A DNA stretch of 64,000 nt from Arthrobacter sp. DWC3 (GTDB lineage: Bacteria; Actinomycetota; Actinomycetes; Actinomycetales; Micrococcaceae), in assembly GCF_002929375.1 (NCBI RefSeq), contig NZ_PJIP01000003.1, forward strand, positions 207,877 through 271,876, in the 5' to 3' direction. Below are positions 15,736-27,341 of this stretch, in pieces. The first letter of the stretch is position 1. Each line of letters opens with the position of its first letter. Below the pieces are notes generated by a model that did not search any database, was not told the DNA's origin, and was given only the letters and a program-made list of their open reading frames with translations. A program made the translations under genes and the position numbers.

Positions 15736-17581
15736 CGCGGAGGGCGCGGGCAGCAGCGTCCGCGACTCCGGCATCCCACCCGCATCCGGGCCACCGGCGC
15801 CCGACGCCGTCCCGGCCGGTCCCGCCGTCGCGGCCGGTCCCGCCGTCGCGCCTCGCTCCGCCGTCGCAGCCCGTTCGGCGGGACGGCTGAGGATCGGCGC
15901 GCGGCGCGTCCGAATCCTGCTGAGTTCCATCGCGCGCAGCTGGCGACGGTCGCTGCAGTTCCGGACCGTCGTCGCGACGATGCTCCTCACGTCGGTGTCC
16001 TTCGTGGCCGTGGGCGGCTTCCTCTCCAACCAGATCGCGAGCGCACTCTACGACGAGCGCTTCGACCAGTTCAGCGCGGAGGCCCGCTCCGCCCTGACCT
16101 CCACCAAGGCCGTGTTCCGGGACTCCTCGGCGACCGACCGCGACACGACGAACCGGCTGGTGCTCGACTCCGTCAACGCGCTCGTGGGCAGCAGGACGAA
16201 CGCACCCCGTCAGGCCATGCTGGTCCCGATCACCAACGGTGAGGGACTCTTCATCCCGGTGACGGTGAGCCAGGACGGTGCGACGGCGGGTATGCTCCCC
16301 GAGGACCTCCAGCAGGCGGTGACCGGCGGCCAGGACGTGTACTGGGCGCCGATCACCATCCCCGTGACGGAGAACGGTGAGCCGGACGCGCCGGGGCTCG
16401 CCTTCGGCACTCAGGTCCAGCTGCCGCCCGAACGCAGCCCCTACGCCCTGTACGTGTACTACGACCTCTCCTCGATGCAGGCCACGCTCGACTACATCCA
16501 CGGCGTCCTGTGGCTGGTGGGGGCCATCCTGCTGCTCGTCATCGGCGGCGTCACCTGGTACGTGACACGCAGCGTGGTGCTGCCGGTGGGCCATGCCGCC
16601 TCCGTGTCGGAGAAGCTCGCCTCCGGTCAGCTGCAGGAACGCATGGAGGTCACCGGCGAGGACGAGGTGGCCCGGCTCGGGACCTCCTTCAACCGGATGG
16701 CGGCCAGCCTGCAGGACCAGATCACCCAGCTGGCCCAGCTGTCCCAGATGCAGCAGCGCTTCGTCTCCGACGTGTCGCACGAGCTCCGGACGCCCCTGAC
16801 CACGGTGCGCATGGCCGCGGAGGTGCTGCACGACGCCCGGGACGAGTTCAACCCCGTGAACAAGCGGTCCGCGGAGATCCTGTTCGACCAGGTGGAGCGT
16901 TTCCAGGCGCTGCTCGCGGACCTGCTCGAGATCTCGCGGTTCGACGCCGGCGCCGCGGTCCTGGAAGCCGAATCGGTGGACATGGTGCAGATCGTCCAGC
17001 ACGCCATCGACGGCGCGCGGCCCCTCGCGGAGAGGCTGGGCACCGAGCTGTCCGTCGTGACCGCGGAGGCACGGTGCATCGTCGACGCCGATGCCCGCCG
17101 TATCGACCGGATCCTGCGTAACCTGATCGTCAACGCGCTGGAGCACGGGGAAGGGCGCCCGGTGGACGTCCACATCGCGTGCAATCCGGAAGCCGTCGCT
17201 GTCGCCGTCCGCGACCACGGAATCGGCATGACGCCGCTCGAGGCCTCCCGCGTGTTCGACAGGTTCTGGCGGGCCGATCCGGCGCGTGCCCGGACCACGG
17301 GTGGCAGCGGCCTGGGCCTGTCCATCGCCACCGAGGACGCGCGGCTGCACGGGGCGTGGCTGGAGGCATGGGGCAGGCCGGGTGAGGGCGCATGCTTCCG
17401 ACTGACGGTGCCGCGGCACCAGGGCGCCGCGCTGACGTCGTCGCCCCTGGCCCTGCCGCCCCTGCCGGCTCGCACGGGGTCCGGGGACGGGGCGGGGCTT
17501 CAGGACCACGGCGACCAGAGCGACGACGGCGGCCACGGCGCACCAGGGATGACGACGAGGGAGAGCAGTGCGACGCAGTAG
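15704..17581 (+). CDS. mtrB: Two-component sensor histidine kinase MtrB
   Basis: A 625-residue membrane kinase that phosphorylates MtrA. It has a basic/proline-rich N-terminus, a first membrane segment near 85-110 (TVVATMLLTSVSFVAVGGF), an extracytoplasmic sensor region, and a second segment near 268-290. A HAMP domain follows (SVSEKLASGQLQERMEVTGE), with the H-box SDVSHELRTPL (H359), N-box RILRNLIVNALEHGEG and G-boxes RDHGIGM and GGSGLGLSIA. The frame opens at GTG 15704, 32 nt inside mtrA; no later ATG/GTG is available before the first membrane segment, so this start or the adjacent GTG is likely. The end overlaps lpqB by 14 nt. Confidence 0.95.
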   Translation: MVSATRPDRADAEGAGSSVRDSGIPPASGPPAPDAVPAGPAVAAGPAVAPRSAVAARSAGRLRIGARRVRILLSSIARSWRRSLQFRTVVATMLLTSVSFVAVGGFLSNQIASALYDERFDQFSAEARSALTSTKAVFRDSSATDRDTTNRLVLDSVNALVGSRTNAPRQAMLVPITNGEGLFIPVTVSQDGATAGMLPEDLQQAVTGGQDVYWAPITIPVTENGEPDAPGLAFGTQVQLPPERSPYALYVYYDLSSMQATLDYIHGVLWLVGAILLLVIGGVTWYVTRSVVLPVGHAASVSEKLASGQLQERMEVTGEDEVARLGTSFNRMAASLQDQITQLAQLSQMQQRFVSDVSHELRTPLTTVRMAAEVLHDARDEFNPVNKRSAEILFDQVERFQALLADLLEISRFDAGAAVLEAESVDMVQIVQHAIDGARPLAERLGTELSVVTAEARCIVDADARRIDRILRNLIVNALEHGEGRPVDVHIACNPEAVAVAVRDHGIGMTPLEASRVFDRFWRADPARARTTGGSGLGLSIATEDARLHGAWLEAWGRPGEGACFRLTVPRHQGAALTSSPLALPPLPARTGSGDGAGLQDHGDQSDDGGHGAPGMTTRESSATQ

Positions 17582-19343
17582 GACCACACCCCGCGCCCGG
17601 GCAGCGAGCCGCAGCGCCGATCGCTCTGCCGAGCGCACTGCCGGCAGGACGCCGGGGGTGCTCCTCGCCACGCTGCTGGTGGTGCTGCTCCTGGTGCTCA
17701 CGGCCTGCTCGGCGATCCCCACGCGGGGACCGGTCGGGGTGATCCCGGCCGCGGAGGCCGAGGTCGATGCCGTCGCGCCCGCCTTCGACCCCGAGGGTCC
17801 GGCGCCCGGGGCGACGCCCGAGCGGATCCTGCGGGACTTCATCACCGCAGGGACGGGTGCGGGCGACGGGTACAGTGTCGCCCGCCAGTTCCTGACCCCC
17901 GAGCTCGCGAGGACGTGGAAGCCGGAGGAGCGGATCGTCCTGTTCAGGTCCGATCCCCGCGTCGAGAAGCGCGAGACCGAGGGGGTGTACCAGATCCAGC
18001 TGGAGACCACCGGGACCGTCGACTCCCGAGGGCTCAGGACCAACAGCGCCGTCCCCGCCTCCGAGACGCTCGGCGTACGCATGGTGCAGGTGGCGGGGGA
18101 GTGGCGGATCGACGAGATCCCCGACGGCATCATGCTCGCCCAGAGCAGCGCCCGGGACCTCCTGATCTCGCACAACCTCTACTTCTACAGCAGCAACTAC
18201 CGCTACTGGGTGCCCGATGCCCGCTGGTTCGTGCGGCGGACCGGGGTGACGGCCAGGATCGTCAGTGCCATGCTCGCCGGCCCTGCGCCCTACCTGCAGG
18301 GCTCCGTCACGAGTGCCTTCCCGGAGGGGGTCACGCTGGCCCGGGACTCGGTACCCATCACCTCCGGGACCGCGTCCGTGGAGTTCTCCTCCGAGGTCCT
18401 GGAGGACGCCACGAGCCTCGGCCTGCAGCAGATGAACCAGCAGCTGCAGGAGAACCTGCTCGGACTGAACGACGTCACGACCGTGGAGATGACCAGCGGC
18501 CAGCCCATCGAACTCGGTGAGGACGCCCCCGAGCTCGTGGTGCCCGAGCTGACGCCCGACGTCGGGGGAGAGCAGGTGGCCGTCGCGGACGGCGAGCTGG
18601 TGCGCGTGCGGAACGGCGCCACCGCCCCGATCGAGGGCATGCCGAGCGTGGCCATGCTGCAGCCGCGCACCCCTGCCGCCTCGGTCTCGGGGAGCGCCTA
18701 CGCGTTCCTGAACGCGGACAGGACCACGCTGTTCGTCACCGCGCCGGGCAGCGAGGCCCGCGAGGTCGTGAAGGGTACCGCCCTGACCCGGCCGTCCTTC
18801 GACCCGGAGAACTGGGTCTGGACCAGCCGGGCCGGCGGAGGGCGAAGCTCCATCCTCGCCGTCCCGCCGGGCGGGACCGAGGCGAACGCGACGGTCCTCG
18901 CCGCAGGCTGGCTCGGCGACCGGAGGGTCGACGAACTGCGGGTCTCACGCGACGGGTCGCGGGCGCTGATCGTCGCGGACCGCGGCGGCACGAGCGAGCT
19001 GCTGATCGCCGGCATCACCCGTTCTCCCGACGGGACGCCGCAGACGCTCACCACACCGCTGACCCTGCCCGTGCCCGGAAGCATCGACACGGCCGCGTGG
19101 GCCGGCCAGAGCACCATCGTGGCGTCGTCCCTCGGCGCCGACGCGGAAGCCGCGCCCGTCATCCTGCAGCTCGACGGCGAGCAGGAGACCATGGCCGCCC
19201 TGATCGGCGTCCGAGCCATCAGCGCCGGATCCGACGCTGAGGACACGCTGTACGCGCAGGCCGGCGACACGCTGTACAGACGGCTCGGCAACAGCTGGGT
19301 GGACGAGCAGCTCAAGGTCACCGACCCGGCCTTCCCGGGCTAG
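17568..19343 (+). CDS. lpqB: MtrAB-associated lipoprotein LpqB
   Basis: A 591-residue lipoprotein. The n-region is arginine-rich, then a hydrophobic stretch (30-44) ends in the lipobox LTAC with C47 as the lipidated residue. A GerMN domain lies around 200-320 (LAGPAPYLQGSVTSAFPEG to VTTVEMTSG), and the second half is a beta-propeller-like region. LpqB modulates MtrB and links the MtrAB system to septation in Mycobacterium; that role is assumed here by synteny. GTG 17568 is preceded by GAGGGAG and sits within the end of mtrB. Length is typical (~580). Confidence 0.95.
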   Translation: MRRSRTTPRARAASRSADRSAERTAGRTPGVLLATLLVVLLLVLTACSAIPTRGPVGVIPAAEAEVDAVAPAFDPEGPAPGATPERILRDFITAGTGAGDGYSVARQFLTPELARTWKPEERIVLFRSDPRVEKRETEGVYQIQLETTGTVDSRGLRTNSAVPASETLGVRMVQVAGEWRIDEIPDGIMLAQSSARDLLISHNLYFYSSNYRYWVPDARWFVRRTGVTARIVSAMLAGPAPYLQGSVTSAFPEGVTLARDSVPITSGTASVEFSSEVLEDATSLGLQQMNQQLQENLLGLNDVTTVEMTSGQPIELGEDAPELVVPELTPDVGGEQVAVADGELVRVRNGATAPIEGMPSVAMLQPRTPAASVSGSAYAFLNADRTTLFVTAPGSEAREVVKGTALTRPSFDPENWVWTSRAGGGRSSILAVPPGGTEANATVLAAGWLGDRRVDELRVSRDGSRALIVADRGGTSELLIAGITRSPDGTPQTLTTPLTLPVPGSIDTAAWAGQSTIVASSLGADAEAAPVILQLDGEQETMAALIGVRAISAGSDAEDTLYAQAGDTLYRRLGNSWVDEQLKVTDPAFPG

Positions 19344-19354
19344 GGATGTCCACA

Positions 19355-19379
19355 TAGCGGGCCGCGGCGTGGTCCGCTA
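19355..19379 (+). terminator. Putative terminator hairpin after lpqB
   Basis: TAGCGG pairs with CCGCTA, and the inner GCC/GGT extends the stem with one G-U pair to 9 bp, leaving a 7-nt loop. It starts 12 nt after the lpqB stop. No U-tract follows, which is usual in high-GC actinobacteria. Confidence 0.4.
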
Positions 19380-19404
19380 CCTCCCGGGGTGATGCGCTGG
19401 GGGC

Positions 19405-20517
19405 ATGCGCTCTCCTGTCCCCGCCACGGTCGCCGCCACCGACACCGCCCTGTCGCTCGCGCGCATCCTCGACGGGATCGTCTTCGGCTCCACCTACCAG
19501 CGCGTCGCCCGCGCCCTCTCCGCCTTCGGCGCCCTCGTCCTGCCGTCGTCGTGCGTGGTCTGCGGCACATGGGACACGTCCCTGTGCGCCCGGTGCCTCG
19601 GTTCGTTCAGGTTGGCGACGGCACGGCCCTTCCGAGCGGAGGAGGGCGCCGAGTCGCTGCCCGACGTCGAGCTGCCCGTCCCGCCGTCCGCCGAGTCGCC
19701 CGGCACCTCACGCGCCGAGCCGAGGACAGGTCAGGAGGCGATGCGGCGTCCACCGGATGCGGAAGGGTCCGTCGTCGGCCCGCTGCCCGTCCTCGCTGCA
19801 GGACGGTACGGCCGAGCCGTCTCCGTGGTCCTCCTGGCGTTCAAGAACCACGGGCACGTCGACCTGGCGATGCCCGTCGCGACGGCCCTGGGCGGTGTGC
19901 TGCATGCCGCCGTCCACTCGTTGCCGCCCCCTGCGTCCCGGGCGTCCCCGTCCTTCCCGACCGGTCCCGTGCTGCTGGTGCCCGTTCCCACGCGGGCCTC
20001 GTCGCGCCGCAGGCGCGGCTACGACCCCCTGATGCTGCTCCTGTCCCGCCTCGATCGCGCAGGCGGGTTGCCCGCGACCACGGTGCTCGCCCCCGCCGTC
20101 CGGCAGATCCCGCCGGCACGGCGGTTGCTGACGGCCCTGCTGCGAGGCGGAGCGCCCGCACTCCTCCGCTCCGCCTCGGCGGCGCTGCCCGGTCTGCGCG
20201 GGGGCCAGAAAGGGCTCGGCCGACGGCGGCGGCGAGCCGGCGTCCTGGACTCCATGGGCGTGACCGGGCGTTCCCACGACGCCCTGGCCGGCAGGGACTG
20301 CCTCATCGTGGACGACGTCCTCACCACGGGTGCGACGATCGGCGAGGTGCACCGTGTGCTCACGGCGGCCGGTGCGCGGGTGCTCGGAGCCGTCGTGGTG
20401 GCGGCGACCTCGTCCCCCTCGGGACACGACCCCGGACGCGGCAGCAGTGCCCACGGGACGCCCGGCAGGCTACCGGAACTTCCCGAGCGTCGATGGGTGA
20501 ATAAAGGAGAGGGGTGA
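19405..20517 (+). CDS. ComF-family phosphoribosyltransferase-like protein
   Basis: A 370-residue ComF/GntX-type protein. An N-terminal zinc-finger-like set of cysteines (C50, C53, C61, C64: SSCVVCG...CARC) is followed by a type I phosphoribosyltransferase domain with the PRPP loop DCLIVDDVLTTGATIGE near residues 296-312 and the LVPVPTRASSRRRRGYDP segment. It is longer than the usual ~230-250 residues because of a Pro/Ala/Arg-rich insert (about 75-130) and linkers. Competence-related function is known for Firmicutes; in actinobacteria the role is unclear. Its position between lpqB and hpf is conserved. Confidence 0.88.
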   Translation: MRSPVPATVAATDTALSLARILDGIVFGSTYQRVARALSAFGALVLPSSCVVCGTWDTSLCARCLGSFRLATARPFRAEEGAESLPDVELPVPPSAESPGTSRAEPRTGQEAMRRPPDAEGSVVGPLPVLAAGRYGRAVSVVLLAFKNHGHVDLAMPVATALGGVLHAAVHSLPPPASRASPSFPTGPVLLVPVPTRASSRRRRGYDPLMLLLSRLDRAGGLPATTVLAPAVRQIPPARRLLTALLRGGAPALLRSASAALPGLRGGQKGLGRRRRRAGVLDSMGVTGRSHDALAGRDCLIVDDVLTTGATIGEVHRVLTAAGARVLGAVVVAATSSPSGHDPGRGSSAHGTPGRLPELPERRWVNKGEG

Positions 20518-20622
20518 ACTAACGTGATGAGACGGGTACCCGGTGATGGTCCGTATCCGTCGGCGGCGGCTCTGCTCAACGCCTCGGCCGCCGCTGTGTC
20601 ACCTAGCGATGTGGAGGGCACC

Positions 20623-21357
20623 ATGGAATTTGTGATCAATGGTCGAAACCTGGCGGTATCCGACCGTTTCCGTGAGTACGCGACGGAGAGGATCGACAAG
20701 ATAGAGCAGCTCGGCGACAAGGTGCAGCGCGTGGACGCGAAGATCACCAAGGAGCCCAGCGCGCGCATGGCGGACACCTCCCTCACGGTCGAGCTCACGG
20801 TCCTCTGCAGAGGGCCGGTGGTCCGCGCCGAAGCCTCGGCGGCCGACAAGTTCGCGGCATTCGACCTCGCCTACGCGAAACTCCTCGAGCGCCTGCGCCG
20901 CGCCCGGGACCGGCGGAAGGTCCACCACGGCCGGCACACCCCCGTGGCGGTCAGGGTCGCCACGGCGGACCTCGAACCTGCCGATCCCGCGCAGCCCATC
21001 TACCTCGAGACGCCGAGCATCGAGCCGACGTCCACCGAGCCCGAGCCGCAGCCGGAGGACACCGACGCGTATTCCTCGCCGGACGACGTGCCCGCGGGTG
21101 ATTCCCCCGTGCTGATCCGCCGCAAGGTCTTCTCCGGTATCCCGATGACCCTGGACGACGCCGTCGACAACATGGAGCTCGTCGGCCACGACTTCTACCT
21201 CTTCGTGGACTCCGCCACCGGAGCGCCCTCGGTGGTGTACCGGCGGCAGGGCTGGACCTACGGCGTCATCACCCTCGACTCGAAGTGCGCCGAAGGCACC
21301 GAGGAGCCCCACGAGGAACTCCTCGCCTACCGCGCCCGGGAGGCCGCCTCCGCCTAG
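20623..21357 (+). CDS. hpf: Long-form ribosome hibernation-promoting factor
   Basis: A 244-residue long HPF. The N-terminal ribosome-binding domain starts MEFVINGRNLAVSDRFREYA and includes KLLERLRRARDRRKVHH; an acidic/proline linker (about 125-165) leads to the C-terminal dimerisation domain with RRKVFSGIPMTLDDAVDNME and the VDSATGAPSVVYRRQGWTYG segment. Long HPF dimerises 70S ribosomes into inactive 100S particles in stationary phase. ATG 20623 has GGAGG 6 nt upstream and gives the canonical N-terminus. A possible upstream start (GTG 20524, after AAAGGAGAGGGG) would add 33 non-conserved residues. Confidence 0.94.
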   Translation: MEFVINGRNLAVSDRFREYATERIDKIEQLGDKVQRVDAKITKEPSARMADTSLTVELTVLCRGPVVRAEASAADKFAAFDLAYAKLLERLRRARDRRKVHHGRHTPVAVRVATADLEPADPAQPIYLETPSIEPTSTEPEPQPEDTDAYSSPDDVPAGDSPVLIRRKVFSGIPMTLDDAVDNMELVGHDFYLFVDSATGAPSVVYRRQGWTYGVITLDSKCAEGTEEPHEELLAYRAREAASA

Positions 21358-21404
21358 GCGCCCCCGCCGACGGGACACGTCCCACGTGCCCCGCCGTCCG
21401 ATCC

Positions 21405-21433
21405 ACTGCCTCCGCGCCCCGCGCGGAGGCAGT
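21405..21433 (+). terminator. Terminator hairpin after hpf
   Basis: A perfect 12-bp GC-rich stem (ACTGCCTCCGCG pairing with CGCGGAGGCAGT) around a 5-nt loop, 47 nt after the hpf stop and 15 nt before the next gene's ATG. No U-tract is present. Its position supports the 21449 start of the following gene, because a longer version of that gene would read through the hairpin. Confidence 0.7.
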
Positions 21434-21448
21434 GCCGTGCAGGAGACC

Positions 21449-22660
21449 ATGCCGAACCTCACCACCGCGCAGGCCGGGCGCATCCTCCTCGCCGCACAGG
21501 GCCTCCACCGGCCGCGCATCGCCGCTCCGTCGTCCCGCCGCGCCGTCAACGCCGCCGCCCAGCGCCTGCAGGTGCTCCAGCTGGATTCCGTCAACGTCCT
21601 CGCCAGGTCCCACTACCTGCCCCTGTTCTCCCGCCTCGGCTCCTACGCGACGGCCGACCTGGACGCCCTGTACTCCCGCGGTCCGCGCAGGCTCGTCGAG
21701 TACTGGGCCCACGAGGCCAGCCTCGTGCCTCCCGACCTGTTCCCGCACCTGCGGGTCTGGCAGCGCCGCACCTGGATGGGCGCCACCAGCGTCCCCGCGG
21801 AGGTCCGCGGCCCCCTCGAGGCTGGCATCGGCGCCCTCCTCTCCTCCGGCAGCCCGCTGACCGCGGCGGAGATCCAGCGGCGCCTCGGCGGGGACGCCAC
21901 GCGGCCCGAGGAGGGCTGGGGATGGCGGTGGACCGCGGCCAAGCGCGTCCTCGAGGACCTCTTCGCACGCGGCGAGATCGGTTCGGCGGGCCGCACGGCC
22001 CAGTTCGAACGCCTCTACGCCCCCATCACCACGGTGCTGCCCGACGCCGCCCTCGCCGCCGAGGAACCGGACCGGATGGACGCCCTCACGGTGCTGGCCG
22101 GCCGCGCCGCGACGGCGCTCGGCGTCGCACCCGCCCGCTCCGTCGCCGACTACTTCCGCACGCCCGTGCGCGAGACGCGCGTGGCCCTGGACGGGCTCGT
22201 GGGCGCCGGCGCGCTGCAGGCGGTGACGGTCGACGGCGGCGCGGAGCCGTGGTACCTCGACCCGGCCGTGACCCTGCCGCGGCAGGCCCGGGGCAGGGCG
22301 CTGCTGAGCCCGTTCGACTCCCTCGTGTTCGATCGCGGCCGGCTGCAGAGGCTTTTCGGCATGCACTACCGCATCGAGATCTACACGCCGGCGGAGCGGC
22401 GGGTCCACGGCTACTACGTCCTGCCCTTCCTGCTCCGGGACTCCATCGTGGCCCGCGTGGACCTGAAGGCCGACCGCACTGCAGGCCGCCTGCTGGTGCA
22501 GGCGTGCCATGCCGAGCCCGGTGCCCCCGCGGACACCGCGGCCGAGCTCGCCGACGAGCTGCGCCTGCTCGCGCAGTGGCTGGGCCTGGCCGACGTCGTC
22601 GTCTCCGGCCGGGGGAACCTCGCGCCCGCACTCGCCGTGCAGGTCGGCAGGCTACTCTGA
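21449..22660 (+). CDS. YcaQ/AlkX-like winged-helix DNA glycosylase
   Basis: A 403-residue protein of the HTH_42/AlkZ-like family. These proteins have three tandem winged helices; Escherichia coli YcaQ (AlkX) unhooks DNA interstrand crosslinks, and AlkZ confers resistance to a DNA-alkylating antibiotic. The catalytic Q-hydrophobic-D motif of the YcaQ branch is seen at residues 44-46 (QLD in LQLDSVNVLARSHYLPLFSR). WAHEASLVP, GWGWRWTAAKRVLEDLF and ALLSPFDSLVFDRGR are family hallmarks. ATG 21449 has AGGAGA 6 nt upstream. There is no antibiotic-biosynthesis context nearby, so a general repair role is the safer reading. Confidence 0.9.
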   Translation: MPNLTTAQAGRILLAAQGLHRPRIAAPSSRRAVNAAAQRLQVLQLDSVNVLARSHYLPLFSRLGSYATADLDALYSRGPRRLVEYWAHEASLVPPDLFPHLRVWQRRTWMGATSVPAEVRGPLEAGIGALLSSGSPLTAAEIQRRLGGDATRPEEGWGWRWTAAKRVLEDLFARGEIGSAGRTAQFERLYAPITTVLPDAALAAEEPDRMDALTVLAGRAATALGVAPARSVADYFRTPVRETRVALDGLVGAGALQAVTVDGGAEPWYLDPAVTLPRQARGRALLSPFDSLVFDRGRLQRLFGMHYRIEIYTPAERRVHGYYVLPFLLRDSIVARVDLKADRTAGRLLVQACHAEPGAPADTAAELADELRLLAQWLGLADVVVSGRGNLAPALAVQVGRLL

Positions 22661-22676
22661 GCGGACACGTGGAGCG

Positions 22677-22724
22677 GTGACGCCGGTCCCCTCCGGGGAA
22701 CCAAAGCGGGGCACCGGACGTCAC
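22677..22724 (+). terminator. Extended hairpin between glycosylase gene and secA
   Basis: The arm at 22677-22691 pairs with 22708-22724 over about 15 bp with two single-base bulges; a smaller CCCC-TCC-GGGG hairpin is nested in between. It begins 17 nt after the glycosylase stop and ends 55 nt before secA. A transcription terminator is the simple reading; an attenuator in the secA leader is possible if transcription starts upstream. Confidence 0.55.
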
Positions 22725-22779
22725 TCACGTAGACTAGATACGCCATCTTTGGGCAGCATCAGATTGGGAGCAGATACCA

Positions 22780-25488
<2,709 letters not shown>

Positions 25489-26202
25489 TCAGCCGATCTC
25501 CAGGGCGGTCACCCGCCACGCACCCCGCCGTCGCTCTATCCGAAGAGCGACGGCGCGGACGCGTTTGCTGTCGTAGGCGACCACGGACGCCTCGTAGACG
25601 CCGGGGCTGACCGGGCAGACGCGTGCAGAGCGGACGACGACGTGGCGGTTCGCGCTCGATACCGCACCGCCGTGACGCCCGGTCGGGGCATGGTGGATGC
25701 AGCGCACCAGGTTGGCGCGCAACTGGAGTCGCTCGTAGTTCTCCGCATCGAGCCAGCGGGCCAGCTGCTGCAGGGGACGGGTGCCGGCCAGTACCTCCAG
25801 GGCACCCTGGGCCACCGAACGGGCGATGCCCGCGATACGACCGGTGCCCTCGGGGTCTTCGCCTGCCTGTGACGAGGAGGATCGGGCGGCCGCCGGGTCG
25901 TCGGCGTGCCCGGGCCCTCCGACGGCGCCGGGGGACGACGTGACCAGGAGCGTGCCGGCGCCACCGGGACCCGCCGGGCCGTCCGCACCGTCCGCACCGT
26001 CCGTGTCCGTCCGCGAGCGGTCCGAGGGAGCCGCGACGCCCGTGTCGGTCTGCACGGCGTCCGCCGGAGGCCGTAGTTCGGTGACGGTGCCCGCCGGACC
26101 GCCGTCCGGCCGAGCGGCGGTCGTCAGGAGCGGGCGCGGAGCGCCGCTGGCAGCGGCCAGAGGGCTGGCCGCGGGGCGGTCGAGCCGGGTGACGGAAGGC
26201 AT
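25489..26202 (-). CDS. Rv3235-family protein
   Basis: A 237-residue protein. The first ~120 residues are low-complexity (Asp/Gly/Pro/Ala-rich); the conserved part is the last ~110, with QLARWLDAENYERLQLR, the RVCPVSPGVYEASVVAYDSK segment and RAVALRIERRRGAWRVTALEIG. This C-terminal alpha/beta domain is the Rv3235 family, found next to secA across actinobacteria with no known function. The domain shape (helix, then a strongly curved sheet ending in RGAWRVTAL) recalls small SnoaL/NTF2-like folds, which is inference. It is convergent with secA with zero intergenic bases. The ATG is at 26202. Confidence 0.85.
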   Translation of the reverse strand: MPSVTRLDRPAASPLAAASGAPRPLLTTAARPDGGPAGTVTELRPPADAVQTDTGVAAPSDRSRTDTDGADGADGPAGPGGAGTLLVTSSPGAVGGPGHADDPAAARSSSSQAGEDPEGTGRIAGIARSVAQGALEVLAGTRPLQQLARWLDAENYERLQLRANLVRCIHHAPTGRHGGAVSSANRHVVVRSARVCPVSPGVYEASVVAYDSKRVRAVALRIERRRGAWRVTALEIG

Positions 26203-26340
26203 GCTGGTCCTCTCCGATAAGGCGATCCTCGGTGCCGGTGCGTGGAGGCACGGCGTCGTCCGGTGGGCGGGTACGCCGACGGCAGAGCCGTCGAGCGACC
26301 GATCTCTCGTGGGGCGTCACGTCCGATGGCATCGCGCCGC

Positions 26341-27318
26341 CTAGGGCGGCACCGTCAGGACCTGGCCCGGCAGCACGAGGGACGGATCCTCGCCGATGAC
26401 GACCCGGTTGGCGTCGTACCAGGCGGGCCATGCGCCTGCCACGTCCGCCGCCGTCGCGAGCGTACCCAGGTAGCAGGCGACGATCGACCACAGCGAATCA
26501 CCGGGAGCGACGACGACCTCCGCTGATCCGATCACCGTCCTGGTCCCGGGACGGGCCAGGAGACCGCCGCCGATGGGCATGCGTGCCGGTTCCCATGCCG
26601 ACGGGACCGGGGACGTCGGGCAGGCCGGGGAGCCCGACGACGCGGGCGAGGCCGTCGAGCCGGACGGCTCAGCCCCGGCAGGCGGTACAGGGTCCGACGT
26701 CGGCGAATCCTCGGACGCCGGTCCGCCGGATGCGGAAGGGTCGGAGCCGGCCGTGCCGGGTCGGGGTTCAGGCTCCTCGGGTGCGGGATCTCCAGGTCCG
26801 GGGTCGGCCGGGAACGTCATCGGCGACCAGTACGGCGACCCCGAGGACGCCGAACCTCCGCCGTCGGAAGCGGCGTCCTCCGGTGTGCCTGCGTCCTCGG
26901 GTGTGCCTGCATCCGCTGGGCTACCGGCGGGTGTCGCGGGCCAGTCGGCGGCCGCAGGAACCGGCCTGCCGCCGTCCGGTCCGCCGGGGGCGGCCTGCGC
27001 CAGTGCCGGTACCGCCAGGAGGTTCACCCCGAGCAGGGCGGCGGCGAGCCGACGCATGAGCGCCGGCGTGCAGCGCCGGGCGAGTGTCGCAGCGGACGAA
27101 GGGCCGCGGCGCAGGAGCAGTTCGGCCACGATCGCCAGGCCGAGCGCGAGCACCCACAGACCGACGATCGCGATACCGAGGAGCGACAACGAGGCGCCCA
27201 CGACACCGTCGAGGTCGAGCGCCACCCGGGGGGTCCGCCACAGGACCTGCCCGGCCGACGCCATGACGGCACCGCAGGCCAGGATCACGCCGGCGTGGAC
27301 CGCGTCCGTACTCCTCAT
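26341..27318 (-). CDS. LysM domain membrane protein
   Basis: A 325-residue protein with three hydrophobic segments (about 8-26, 38-68 and 90-108), then a long Pro/Ser/Gly/Asp-rich extracellular linker (about 110-255) and a single C-terminal LysM-type peptidoglycan-binding domain, VVVAPGDSLWSIVACYLG to PSLVLPGQVLTVPP. The linker contains a small GTPEDA duplication. It probably anchors in the membrane and reaches the cell wall. ATG 27318 has AGGAG upstream (AGAGGAGAACGATC). It is divergent from the gene at 27438; their shared 119-bp region holds five 10-bp-phased repeats. Confidence 0.85.
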   Translation of the reverse strand: MRSTDAVHAGVILACGAVMASAGQVLWRTPRVALDLDGVVGASLSLLGIAIVGLWVLALGLAIVAELLLRRGPSSAATLARRCTPALMRRLAAALLGVNLLAVPALAQAAPGGPDGGRPVPAAADWPATPAGSPADAGTPEDAGTPEDAASDGGGSASSGSPYWSPMTFPADPGPGDPAPEEPEPRPGTAGSDPSASGGPASEDSPTSDPVPPAGAEPSGSTASPASSGSPACPTSPVPSAWEPARMPIGGGLLARPGTRTVIGSAEVVVAPGDSLWSIVACYLGTLATAADVAGAWPAWYDANRVVIGEDPSLVLPGQVLTVPP

Positions 27319-27341
27319 GATCGTTCTCCTCTCAGAGTTCA

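Noticed and set aside
20524-20622. Upstream start for hpf at GTG 20524
   Set aside because: AAAGGAGAGGGG precedes it, but the added 33 residues are non-conserved and the canonical MEFVINGRN start at 20623 has GGAGG at good spacing. It is kept only as an alternative in the gene entry.
22730-22740. TAGACT/TAGATA as the secA promoter
   Set aside because: Either hexamer fits TANNNT, but no -35 element is found at proper spacing for either; not called as a feature.
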